DNA of 64,000 nt from Glebionis coronaria (Eukaryota; Streptophyta; Magnoliopsida; Asterales; Asteraceae), in the NCBI GenBank assembly GCA_025667525.1, contig CM046878.1, positions 100,083,237 through 100,147,236 of the forward strand, given 5' to 3'. Numbering within the stretch: the stretch's first letter is position 1; each line of letters starts with the position of its first letter. Shown piece after piece: positions 1 through 11,430 of the stretch. The notes beneath the pieces were generated by a model, which worked only from the letters and a program-made list of their open reading frames with translations, was not told the DNA's origin and made no database searches. The translations under genes and the position numbers were made by a program.

Positions 1-97
1 AATAACAGAAATGAAGGTGACATGGTAGAAGGGAACGTGGAACATGACATGTCTTGAAAAGACATGGAACGTGACGTGACTGAAAGGACATATCTAA

Positions 98-240
98 TTG
101 ATGAGAAAAAAGGGTAAAAGTCCGGATGAACTTGTCCGTTTCCAAGTGGCCTCCCTCTTGGAACGGTTCCTTCAGAAGATCCTGACACTAATGATAAATC
201 TTGGTCCTCCTGACCTTGACTTGGAATACGAAGAAATTCT
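98..240 (-). pseudogene. Integrase C-terminus/chromodomain-like remnant, copy 1
   Basis: On the minus strand this reads VRIF, a stop, then RNRSKREATWK. That resembles the conserved end of gypsy integrases, where a Val-Lys-Val-x-Trp strand is followed by Glu-Ala-Thr-Trp-Glu. The stop is TGA at 172-174, where the family normally has Trp, so it fits a TGG to TGA change. The same stop is present in copy 2. The match is short and no longer functional. Confidence 0.6.
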
Positions 241-1394
241 TGGTTATCAACGGAAGGTAGATCCCCTAAATAGAATCGAGGAAAATAAGAGTTAACGTGC
301 AAGGGTAGCTGAAACGTTACGATGCAAGACAATCTGACTTAACTGATAATTAGAAACGATGCGCGAGACATAAAGAAACGTAGTACGTGAAAAATTTTGA
401 ACGTGATACGTGAAAAAAAAATGTTGAACGTGCTACGTGGAGATATGGCGAGTGTAGTATAAGTAAACATATCGTGATCCATGATACGTGTAACCTATTT
501 TGATCATGATATGAGGAACGTGGAATGAACATGACATGTGAGACATATCGTGATCATATAATATTATGGCGGTGACGCCAAACGCTACAAGGTGAGACGT
601 GGAATATGACGTGAAACGTCTATCTGATGATGGAGAGTTATACTAAACTTGGGTCTGGTCTCACAAGTTCTTGCAACTTCCAGAACGAGAAAAGAAATGA
701 ACGTAGAATCGTAAGCCAAAATACGATCATGAACGTGAATAGTGTCATGAACGTGAGCGCGAAAGCAAGTCGTGGAATTAGAATGAAGACATGAAGTAAG
801 TTAGGAGTACAATCACGAATCTTTGTCTGACCCGATAGCTGAGGGATTGCCAAGTGATCGGATGAGCCTTGGCTGGAACATGTTCGTTCAATCTGTTGGT
901 TCTGAAATCCGTACGGATGTAAGGATTTTGCAGACTTGATCAAACTGTTGACAATAACCCAAATAGCATCATGCTTCTTCTGAGTTTGCTGAAATCTGGT
1001 AACTAACATCCATGGAGATCTTGTCCCATTTTAGTTCACAATTTCAGATAATGAAACATCCCAGTTTGTTGGTGTCCTATCTTAGCCTGTTAGTATGTCA
1101 GGTACATAGATATGGACGTAGCTGTATCCTGCTTCGTAGAAACTTGATACATAGAAGGTTGCGAAACTCTGAGTCTTTGAATCAGACTTCTCCCAGCGTA
1201 GGATTTCCTAGAACACCTAATGTAGTGTAGGGTTCTCTCCTTTACGCATAAGCAGAGTCATGGTAAGATTAACCGTAGGAACCCATGTGATTCAGCGTGT
1301 CACTGTAATGAAACAGAATTGATATTGGAAAATTTCTAGGGTAAAATTTCTCTTGTCAAGAATTTGCAACATAGTGCAGATATGGTCTTCCTAT

Positions 1395-1760
1395 TCTTCT
1401 CTAGGCTTAAATGAAATCAGGTTATCCTCAATGAAAATGCTGATGAATTTGTTTAGGAGTTCATGGATACACAATTTATTAAGTCCATAATGCTGTTGGA
1501 GCATTGATGAGACTAATCCAAAATCATAAATCTAGCATGACCCAGTCGTGCACGAATAGCAGTTATGGACATGTTCTGCTCTTTCACCCGTCACTATTGG
1601 CAACTTGTTCATGAGTTCGATCTTGGAAAAGTGATTAACACTATACGGTTGATTGGACATGTCGTCAATACGTGGAGGAGAATAACGGTCATGAATGGTG
1701 ATTTGTTTAAGTCAACGGTAGTCGACACATAATCTCATGGTACCATCCTTCTCCTTGTAG
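1395..1760 (-). pseudogene. Ty3/gypsy reverse transcriptase remnant, copy 1
   Basis: Read on the minus strand, 1715-1757 encodes KEKDGTMRLCVDYR followed at once by TGA. It continues as RYSPPRIDD and then a frame with HFSK, matching the RT signatures for RMCxDYR, RYPLPRIDD and YFSKIDL. Further left, 1424-1435 encodes Phe-Ile-Glu-Asp where active enzymes have Phe-Ile-Asp-Asp, so the first catalytic aspartate is replaced by glutamate. Stops and frameshifts elsewhere confirm a dead gene. The same lesions occur in copy 2 at 8648-9013. Confidence 0.8.
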
Positions 1761-4162
1761 GTTCTCCTGGAATGTATAGGAGGACTTTGGAATAATCAAC
1801 TGGCTATGCGTAAAAGAGTTAAGTGGTTGTGTCTTACTGACAGCTAGAAAATTTTAGCGACCATGGCTAACAATGCACATGCTTGTAAGCGTAGAAAATT
1901 TGCACAGATATTCCGATGGAAAATCAAGCTGAAAGTATTCAGGAGCCTGAACATTACTGTACATAATTATGAATCGTAGCATGGTGTGCTGTTCATAGTC
2001 CATAATTAGGATATAAATTCATCTCGTGTCTGTCCGAGGAAAATGCGTTAGCAGCTTGGATCTCATCATTAAGCTGACGGAAAATCTTCGTATACGTGGA
2101 AATACGAAAGGCGTCCTTCCTGGTCAGGAATATATGAACTATGGTGAAAGAAATGAAAGTGACATCGGCAACATGACAGTTCTCACTGATGCGCTGATAA
2201 TGGTATTGAAATTCTTGTGGCCTGATTAATACATGGCACAACAAATAGATGTACCCTTGGAGGGTACCCTGAATTTCTTAGAAATGTTCCATAAATAGAC
2301 GTGAGTCATGTGTCTTGACTCGTGTCTTGAGAAATGTAAGCGTGACATATGTCTTGACTGGTATCTTGACATGTGTCCTCAGAAAGTATACGTGAGACAT
2401 GTGTCTTGACTGATGTCTTGACATGTGTCTCGAGATGTGAAACAATTAGAACTACAAATATTAGGTTAATATGCCAGAATTGGCGGATCGGTTGGACTAC
2501 TGATCATTTGTATGTCTGATCATGTCCGTGGCCGGAGCCTCGGTTGCGATTTCTAGGATAGTTGTTGTCATAGTAGTGGTTACTAGCATCTTGTCTGTCG
2601 GTTCCATGACGGTCATTCTCATGACCGTGACTCATGTAACTATTTAACTGAGTGGTCGGCTGGTACTGGTTTGCACTCATATGGCTGAAATGACAGCCGA
2701 ACGACGTGTGACATGTAACTATGAATTTGGGACAATGATTGATGGGAATTGTCTGATGGTGAAGCATCTTCTCGTCCAATTGCTTTGCTCCGACGCCTTT
2801 GTCTTCGTCTTTTAGGATCTCCAGGTTGTGAACAGCATCAGCATCAGCATCTCGTAGCGTCTCCCAACATCAGCAGCATCAACCTTCAGTAACATCTCCA
2901 AGCTATGAGCGGCATCGACAATCTTGTAGAATATCAGCAAGTGAACATACGCCTGAGATGATTTAGAATCGACTAGCGAATACTCGTGAAGTACTGCAAG
3001 TGGAATACACATGGATTAAGGTACATGTAATACACATGAAATACGGTACGTGGAGTACACATGGAATGCACATGAAATGATCGGTATGGGCTCGATCATT
3101 TGTCATGATTTAAGGAAAGTAAACTGGTTAGACGGTTAGGAAAACCATCATGATAACCTGGCAGTATTAGCATAGACATCATTCTGGTTGCATAGAGAAA
3201 CGCTAAAGTGTGGTTACACAAAATTCAACGATAATTTGCCTGACAGCATGATCAATGAAAACCAACCATGACTATCATGAAAGCATGATTTAAGAAATTT
3301 AACAATGTCTTTCAGGACAACGTAAATAACAAAGAGGCGTGAAACATAATCAACATGAAGACGGAATTATCATGAGGAAACATGAAACCATCTATTACGA
3401 AGAAGTGTATAACATAATCAGCATGAAACTGAAGTTAACCATGACAGTATGAAGGCATACTTGACATAAAAACATAATAACTTATGATGGGACATGAGGA
3501 AAAAAAAAAAATTTTTTTTATGCCAATTTAAATCATGAGAAAAAAAATTTTATGCAAGAAAACAGTGCCTGAATGCGTAATGTAGTTTATAAAACCTTTA
3601 TATGTGCGAGGGAACGCCTATGGGTCGGTTCCAAAACAAAAGACATGGCGAGGGGACGCCTATGGGTCGGTCCCAAAGTTAAAAGTTTCGATAAAAGCAC
3701 ATGCGACTAAATAGGGCCAATCCTGTACCAACCATTACTTAGTCAAAATTCCTGCAACAGATGACATATGATATAAATGCATGAATGCATGAAACATAAT
3801 AATTAAAAGTCATTGTCAAAACTTAACAGAAAAAAAAAATTTATGTGAAAATTATGAACTACTAGGGTCAGTCCACATCGTCACAGTTCACGAGGAACAT
3901 CATGCATAGACAATGACACATAACTAAGTATGGATGACGGTTGTTCATTCCATATTAGTAAGACGATACTTGTGAAAACATCATGGTGAAAACGACAAGG
4001 TGCTGAAAATGTCATGGCTAAAACAAAAAGGTGTTGAAAACATAATGGTTAAAACAACAACGCGCTGAAACATCAATATGTGGAATAACAAACGTTGACT
4101 TAGGAAGCTCCTGGCGACTACCCACTAGTCACAGGTCGAGTTTTAGAGCCTACAGGTCGAAG

Positions 4163-4179
4163 CCTTGGCTCTGATACCA
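4163..4179 (-). other. Primer-binding site (initiator tRNA-Met type), copy 1
   Basis: The minus strand reads TGGTATCAGAGCCAAGG, complementary to the 3' end of plant initiator tRNA-Met and the usual priming site of many plant LTR elements. It sits four bases from the LTR edge at 4184. This fixes the element's orientation as minus and makes the LTR to its right the 5' LTR of copy 1. Confidence 0.85.
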
Positions 4180-4183
4180 TAAT

Positions 4184-7159
4184 TGTAACACCCCATTTTG
4201 ATAAATGGAATGTCACGCGTACTTATGGCGTGTCATCAAAGCATGCAAGGTAATATGTAGTAAAACATACATGACCATAGGGAAAACCGGAATCAAACAT
4301 CGGTTCCCAAACATAAGCCCCAAAACATAACAAAGTAAATGAACTGAATGAAAGACTAAACAAGCATAAATATATGAAGGAAACAGGAGAAGAAGTCTAT
4401 GGCAGCTTCCATCCTATGCATGTCCTCCAAATGCTTGAGTCTTGGGTACCTGCCGTTTTGGGACATGGAAAGGAAAGTAACGGCTGAGCAAAACGCTCAG
4501 TGCACGGATATACAATATAGCATGAAATAGGATAAGCATGTAACATATAACAGCGGAAGACTAAGTTCTGAGTAAACTGGTTAAGTATTAAGAAAACTGG
4601 TTTTATAGTTTGAAAAGCCTTATGTTTATCTTGTGAAAACTGTTTTAACATAAATATACCATAGCCCATATAGGTCATGAAAAGGTCACGTGCATAAATA
4701 CTTGGAGGGGTGACCTCATCATGCTGATTAGAGGGGATGCCTCTAATTAATATACTGGTTTGGGTAGGAGGGATCAACTCCTTGTGAAGGATGCAAGGCA
4801 CACACCACATTCACCATGAAATACTGAATAAAACATGTAACTAGGATGCACCCATACGCCCCACCTGATGTAATAATATGGCCAAAACTGAAAAGGGACG
4901 CCACGAGCAATCACTCCGCCGTGGGGAAGTCATAACATTGGTGCCTCCAATGTTATGGTTATGGTACCTCCATAACTAGGTGAAACTGGTCATGCTTGTA
5001 TATGGCTATAGATTATGCTAATTAAACATAAGCAGTTCAAAACAATAAAACAAATACTGGGGAAAACAGTTGGCTGCATACGGGGAAATCCTAATAAGGA
5101 AAGAATGTCCATACTGAAAGGACGGGAATCCGTACCTCAAGTCCAGTGAATGAACGGAAGAAAGACTCCTACTTCTGGATCACTAACGCTACATGAATAC
5201 ACACGTGTATAAGTATCGAATCACTGATTACGTACTGGGTTTTATGTCTCATCTTAGCTTACTTGGTATGTTTTAGGTCATGGTTTACTGTTTAAAGCCT
5301 TAAACTGTGTTTATCTTGTATTCTGATTAATCTGATTAAGTATTACTGGTATTTCATGTATTATTATACTTACTGTGTAATAATAAGTAACTTTCCAAAA
5401 ATAGCAAGTTTCCAAAAATAGAAAGTTTCCAAAAATAGAAAGTTTCCAAAAATAGAAAGTTACCAAAAATAGAAAGTTTCCAAAAATAGAAAGTTTCCAA
5501 AAATAGAAAGTTTCCTAAAATAGAATTTACTGCTTAAAATAGATTAGTTTCTAAAAATAGAAAGTTTCCAAAAATAGATCAGCTGCCTTAATTAAATAAG
5601 TTTCCATATATAGAAGGTTTCCATGATTAGATTAGTTGCCTGAAATAGATAGATTTCCATATATAGAAGGTTTCCATTAATAGAATTAAGCTGGTTACAT
5701 AAGCTAACATATAAGTCTAAGTGTTTATAAGCTTATCTCTTAAGTCATATGATATAGTGTATAGTTTAATAATTATCTCATGTAATTTAAATAAACTATA
5801 GGTTAAAAGTATTTAATTAAATATATCATGTTTTTAATTGAATAAGGTTAAATACTTAGGTTAAAACATGTACTATTATGTATTAATAATATAACCTAAG
5901 TCATGCTAATTAATTAATTATGACTATGGTTTTTATTAATTAATTAATTATAAAGTCTATAAATATAAAATACTTAGGTTAGTAATTCCATGGTTTTAAT
6001 CATTAACTTAATTATAACCTAAGTCATGTATATTAAATTAATCATGTCGTTTTATTAATTTAATTATAACATAAGTTTATACAAAATAATAATCTTAACA
6101 TGAACCATGAACCGGGTTTTGACTAAGAACCATGAACCGGTCATGAAATCGACACCTTACCCCGAACCAAATCGGGGTTCCCCTTGGTTTACTGCTGCCG
6201 TGGGACCCACACCACCAAACCGGGACCTTATGGTCTCGGTGGTGGTTCCTTGGCCAAGCCGTGACCCCTTAGGGGTTCGGTTTAGGTGTCGGCTAGACAA
6301 ACGCCCTTAAAAACCCTTGTTTTGATCTACCACATAATCATAAACATGTTTATTTTATGTTTTTAATTAGGTTTTAAAAACATCATGTTCTTCATTAATC
6401 TTACTAGATCAAATCAAAAGAAATAATTAAAAAGAAAGGTTAAAAAGGTATACCGAATGTGTTGATCAATAGAGGATGAACAAACACGAACACTTGTACA
6501 ATATTCAAGATCAAAATCAACAAGAACACCCCTCTTGGTGTGTTGATGGGTGGCGGCTACAAAAGAACAAGGAGGAGGAGGAGAAAACTCTTTTAGGGTT
6601 TTATTATTTTTCTTGTTTTTGTAAAAAATGACACAAGATTTCTCCTTTTTCTTGTTTAGTAAAAATGATGGGCTAGGCCCATTCTCCCTTCCTTATTTCG
6701 TGGTTAATGGGGCCCACATGGGGTAACCCAAATGTTTTCCGTGTCTAAATAAGTGTGTTCTCGTGTTCGTGTTTTACGTGTTTGTTCGTGTTTATTTGTG
6801 TTCGCGTTTTGTGTGTTCTCGTTAAATAATTACCGTGACCTAATATATTTATTCGTGTTCGTAATAAATATATATATACGTAATTAATATTAGCTCGTGA
6901 TTTAATTATGTTCATGATTTCATGATCGCATGTTCGTGATTAATTATTGTTTAAATAATTATTACGTGATCGTGCATAGTAAAAACTTATTAACTGCTTA
7001 TCATGAGTTTGTACGTAATCGATACTTATCATGTCATACACGTATGCACTTGCTTGATTAATAGCACATGAATGTGATCAATACTGAATAAGGTAAGTTT
7101 TAATCTAGGACGTACGATCTTAAGGGCACTATTCATGGTAAAAGCATGCAGGTTTTACA
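4184..7159 (-). mobile_element. Middle LTR (2976 bp) of the tandem array
   Basis: The plus strand starts TGTAACACCCC after the primer-binding site and ends GGTTTTACA before a polypurine tract, giving TG...CA termini. It serves two roles: 5' LTR for the internal copy on its left and 3' LTR for the one on its right. It differs from 11431-14408 at about five substitutions and one TA indel by eye. The minus strand at about 6540-6590 reads into AACCCTAAAAGAG-type sequence, which may be a leader, but no TATA box was fixed with confidence. No protein is predicted. Confidence 0.9.
5388..5690. repeat. 17-bp tandem repeat in LTR (TTTCCAAAAATAGAAAG)
   Basis: About eight near-perfect units of TTTCCAAAAATAGAAAG run head to tail from about 5388 to 5520. 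Looser units with TTTCCATATATAGAAGG follow to about 5690. The same array is found at 12636-12940 in the second LTR, so it belongs to the LTR and is not a separate element. Confidence 0.9.
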
Positions 7160-7172
7160 ATTCTTCCCCCCT
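7160..7172 (-). other. Polypurine tract of tandem element
   Basis: The minus strand reads AGGGGGGAAGAAT immediately before the LTR start TGTAAAACC. This is the expected position and composition for the plus-strand priming site next to a 3' LTR, and it agrees with the orientation given by the primer-binding site. Confidence 0.8.
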
Positions 7173-8647
7173 AAAAAGAATAATTCGTCCCCGAATTATA
7201 GATAAAGTAACTGGAAGCGAAACATACCCGAATCAAACTGGAAAGGTATGCAAAATAACGGAAATGAAGGTGACATGGTAGAAGGGAACGTGGAACATGA
7301 CATGTCTTGAAAAGACATGGAACGTGACGTGACTGAAAGGACATATCTAATTGATGAGAAAAAAGGGTAAAAGTCCGGATGAACTTGTCCGTTTCCAAGT
7401 GGCCTCCCTCTTGGAACGGTTCCTTCAGAAGATCCTGACACTAATGATAAATCTTGGTCCTCCTGACCTTGACTTGGAATACGAAGAAATTCTTGGTTAT
7501 CAACGGAAGGTAGATCCCCTAAATAGAATCGAGGAAAATAAGAGTTAACGTGCAAGGGTAGCTGAAACGTTACGATGCAAGACAATCTGACTTAACTGAT
7601 AATTAGAAACGATGCGCGAGACATAAAGAAACGTAGTACGTGAAAAATTTTGAACGTGATACGTGAAAAAAAAATGTTGAACGTGCTACGTGGAGATATG
7701 GCGAGTGTAGTATAAGTAAACATATCGTGATCCATGATACGTGTAACCTATTTTGATCATGATATGAGGAACGTGGAATGAACATGACATGTGAGACATA
7801 TCGTGATCATATAATATTATGGCGGTGACGCCAAACGCTACAAGGTGAGACGTGGAATATGACGTGAAACGTCTATCTGATGATGGAGAGTTATACTAAA
7901 CTTGGGTCTGGTCTCACAAGTTCTTGCAACTTCCAGAACGAGAAAAGAAATGAACGTAGAATCGTAAGCCAAAATACGATCATGAACGTGAATAGTGTCA
8001 TGAACGTGAGCGCGAAAGCAAGTCGTGGAATTAGAATGAAGACATGAAGTAAGTTAGGAGTACAATCACGAATCTTTGTCTGACCCGATAGCTGAGGGAT
8101 TGCCAAGTGATCGGATGAGCCTTGGCTGGAACATGTTCGTTCAATCTGTTGGTTCTGAAATCCGTACGGATGTAAGGATTTTGCAGACTTGATCAAACTG
8201 TTGACAATAACCCAAATAGCATCATGCTTCTTCTGAGTTTGCTGAAATCTGGTAACTAACATCCATGGAGATCTTGTCCCATTTTAGTTCACAATTTCAG
8301 ATAATGAAACATCCCAGTTTGTTGGTGTCCTATCTTAGCCTGTTAGTATGTCAGGTACATAGATATGGACGTAGCTGTATCCTGCTTCGTAGAAACTTGA
8401 TACATAGAAGGTTGCGAAACTCTGAGTCTTTGAATCAGACTTCTCCCAGCGTAGGATTTCCTAGAACACCTAATGTAGTGTAGGGTTCTCTCCTTTACGC
8501 ATAAGCAGAGTCATGGTAAGATTAACCGTAGGAACCCATGTGATTCAGCGTGTCACTGTAATGAAACAGAATTGATATTGGAAAATTTATAGGGTAAAAT
8601 TTCTCTTGTCAAGAATTTGCAACATAGTGCAGATATGGTCTTCCTAT

Positions 8648-9013
8648 TCTTCTCTAGGCTTAAATGAAATCAGGTTATCCTCAATGAAAATGCTGATGAA
8701 TTTGTTTAGGAGTTCATGGATACACAATTTATTAAGTCCATAATGCTGTTGGAGCATTGATGAGACTAATCCAAAATCATAAATCTAGCATGACCCAGTC
8801 GTGCACGAATAGCAGTTATGGACATGTTCTGCTCTTTCACCCGTCACTATTGGCAACTTGTTCATGAGTTCGATCTTGGAAAAGTGATTAACACTATACG
8901 GTTGATTGGACATGGCGTCAATACGTGGAGGAGAATAACGGTCATGAATGGTGATTTGTTTAAGTCAACGGTAGTCGACACATAATCTCATGGTACCATC
9001 CTTCTCCTTGTAG
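8648..9013 (-). pseudogene. Ty3/gypsy reverse transcriptase remnant, copy 2
   Basis: This is the second copy of the RT remnant described at 1395-1760. It has the same TGA after CVDYR, the same Phe-Ile-Glu-Asp in place of the catalytic motif, and the same frameshifts. One base (T to G at about 8915) differs in the segment between the two motifs. Confidence 0.8.
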
Positions 9014-11409
9014 GTTCTCCTGGAATGTATAGGAGGACTTTGGAATAATCAACTGGCTATGCGTAAAAGAGTTAAGTGGTTGTGTCTTACTGACAGCTAG
9101 AAAATTTTAGCGACCATGGCTAACAATGCACATGCTTGTAAGCGTAGAAAATTTGCACAGATATTCCGATGGAAAATCAAGCTGAAAGTATTCAGGAGCC
9201 TGAACATTACTGTACATAATTATGAATCGTAGCATGGTGTGCTGTTCATAGTCCATAATTAGGATATAAATTCATCTCGTGTCTGTCCGAGGAAAATGCG
9301 TTAGCAGCTTGGATCTCATCATTAAGCTGACGGAAAATCTTCGTATACGTGGAAATACGAAAGGCGTCCTTCCTGGTCAGGAATATATGAACTATGGTGA
9401 AAGAAATGAAAGTGACATCGGCAACATGACAGTTCTCACTGATGCGCTGATAATGGTATTGAAATTCTTGTTGCCTGATTAATACATGGCACAACAAATA
9501 GATGTACCCTTGGAGGGTACCCTGAATTTCTTAGAAATGTTCCATAAATAGACGTGAGTCATGTGTCTTGACTCGTGTCTTGAGAAATGTAAGCGTGACA
9601 TATGTCTTGACTGGTATCTTGACATGTGTCCTCAGAAAGTATACGTGAGACATGTGTCTTGACTGATGTCTTGACATGTGTCTCGAGATGTGAAACAATT
9701 AGAACTACAAATATTAGGTTAATATGCCAGAATTGGCGGATCGGTTGGACTACTGATCATTTGTATGTCTGATCATGTCCGTGGCCGGAGCCTCGGTTGC
9801 GATTTCTAGGATAGTTGCTGTCATAGTAGTGGTTACTAGCATCTTGTCTGTCGGTTCCATGACGGTCATTCTCATGACCGTGACTCATGTAACTATTTAA
9901 CTGAGTGGCCGGCTGGTACTGGTTTGCACTCATATGGCTGAAATGACAGCCGAACGACGTGTGACATGTAACTATGAATTTGGGACAATGATTGATGGGA
10001 ATTGTCTGATGGTGAAGCATCTTCTCGTCCAATTGCTTTGCTCCGACGCCTTTGTCTTCGTCTTTTAGGATCTCCAGGTTGTGAACAGCATCAGCATCAG
10101 CATCTCGTAGCGTCTCCCAACATCAGCAGCATCAACCTTCAGTAACATCTCCAAGCTATGAGCGGCATCGACAATCTTGTAGAATATCAGCAAGTGAACA
10201 TACGCCTGAGATGATTTAGAATCGACTAGCGAATACTCGTGAAGTACTGCAAGTGGAATACACATGGATTAAGGTACATGTAATACACATGAAATACGGT
10301 ACGTGGAGTACACATGGAATGCACATGAAATGATCGGTATGGGCTCGATCATTTGTCATGATTTAAGGAAAGTAAACTGGTTAGACGGTTAGGAAAACCA
10401 TCATGATAACCTGGCAGTATTAGCATAGACATCATTCTGGTTGCATAGAGAAACGCTAAAGTGTGGTTACACAAAATTCAACGATGATTTGCCTGACAGC
10501 ATGATCAATGAAAACCAACCATGACTATCATGAAAGCATGATTTAAGAAATTTAACAATGTCTTTCAGGACAACGTAAATAACAAAGAGGCGTGAAACAT
10601 AATCAACATGAAAACGGAATTATCATGAGGAAACATGAAACCATCTATTACGAAGAAGTGTATAACATAATCAGCATGAAACTGAAGTTAACCATGACAG
10701 TATGAAGGCATACTTGACATAAAAACATAATAACTTATGATGGGACATGAGAAAAAAAAAAAAATTATGCCAATTTAAATCATGAGAAAAAAAAAATTAT
10801 GCAAGAAAACAGTGCCTGAATGCGTAATGTAGTTTATAAAACCTTTATATGTGCGAGGGAACGCCTATGGGTCGGTTCCAAAACAAAAGACATGGCGAGG
10901 GGACGCCTATGGGTCGGTCCCAAAGTTAAAAGTTTCGATAAAAGCACATGCGACTAAATAGGGCCAATCCTGTACCAACCATTACTTAGTCAAAATTCCT
11001 GCAACAGATGACATATGATATAAATGCATGAATGCATGAAACATAATAATTAAAAGTCATTGTCAAAACTTAACAGAAAAAAAAATTTTATGTGAAAATT
11101 ATGAACTACTAGGGTCAGTCCACATCGTCACAGTTCACGAGGAACATCATGCATAGACAATGACACATAACTAAGTATGGATGACGGTTATTCATTCCAT
11201 ATTAGTAAGACGATACTTGTGAAAACATCATGGTGAAAACGACAAGGTGCTGAAAATGTCATGGCTAAAACAAAAAGGTGTTGAAAACATAATGGTTAAA
11301 ACAACAACGCGCTGAAACATCAATATGTGGAATAACAAACGTTGACTTAGGAAGCTCCTGGTGACTACCCACTAGTCACAGGTCGAGTTTTAGAGCCTAC
11401 AGGTCGAAG

Positions 11410-11426
11410 CCTTGGCTCTGATACCA
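11410..11426 (-). other. Primer-binding site, copy 2
   Basis: Same TGGTATCAGAGCCAAGG motif as at 4163-4179, four bases from the LTR edge at 11431. It marks the LTR to its right as the 5' LTR of the element. Confidence 0.85.
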
Positions 11427-11430
11427 TAAT

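Larger units (their letters stand above)
1..4183 (-). mobile_element. Internal region, copy 1, of tandem Ty3/gypsy element (decayed)
   Basis: Internal part of a Ty3/gypsy retrotransposon read on the minus strand. By alignment with the second copy, only about 94 bases are missing off the left edge of the window. Reading leftward from the primer-binding site at 4163-4179, the expected gag region (about 4100-2500) has no usable reading frame. Reverse transcriptase remnants lie near 1395-1760, integrase-like remnants near 550-800, and an integrase C-terminal or chromodomain-like remnant near 100-215. All are cut by stops and frameshifts. The short open frames here are chance survivors. The region matches 7254-11430 almost base for base. 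Lineage within Ty3/gypsy is uncertain; the 3 kb LTR would suit a Tekay/Del-like chromovirus. Confidence 0.85.
7160..11430 (-). mobile_element. Internal region, copy 2, of tandem Ty3/gypsy element
   Basis: Complete 4271 bp internal region between the two LTRs, minus strand. A polypurine tract borders the 3' LTR (7160-7172) and a primer-binding site borders the 5' LTR (11410-11426). RT remnants lie at 8648-9013, with Phe-Ile-Glu-Asp at 8677-8688, and integrase-terminal remnants at 7351-7493. No intact gag or pol frame remains. About ten substitutions and two homopolymer-length differences separate it from 1-4183, roughly 0.24 percent by eye. The copies therefore separated recently, after the coding region had decayed. 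Confidence 0.88.
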
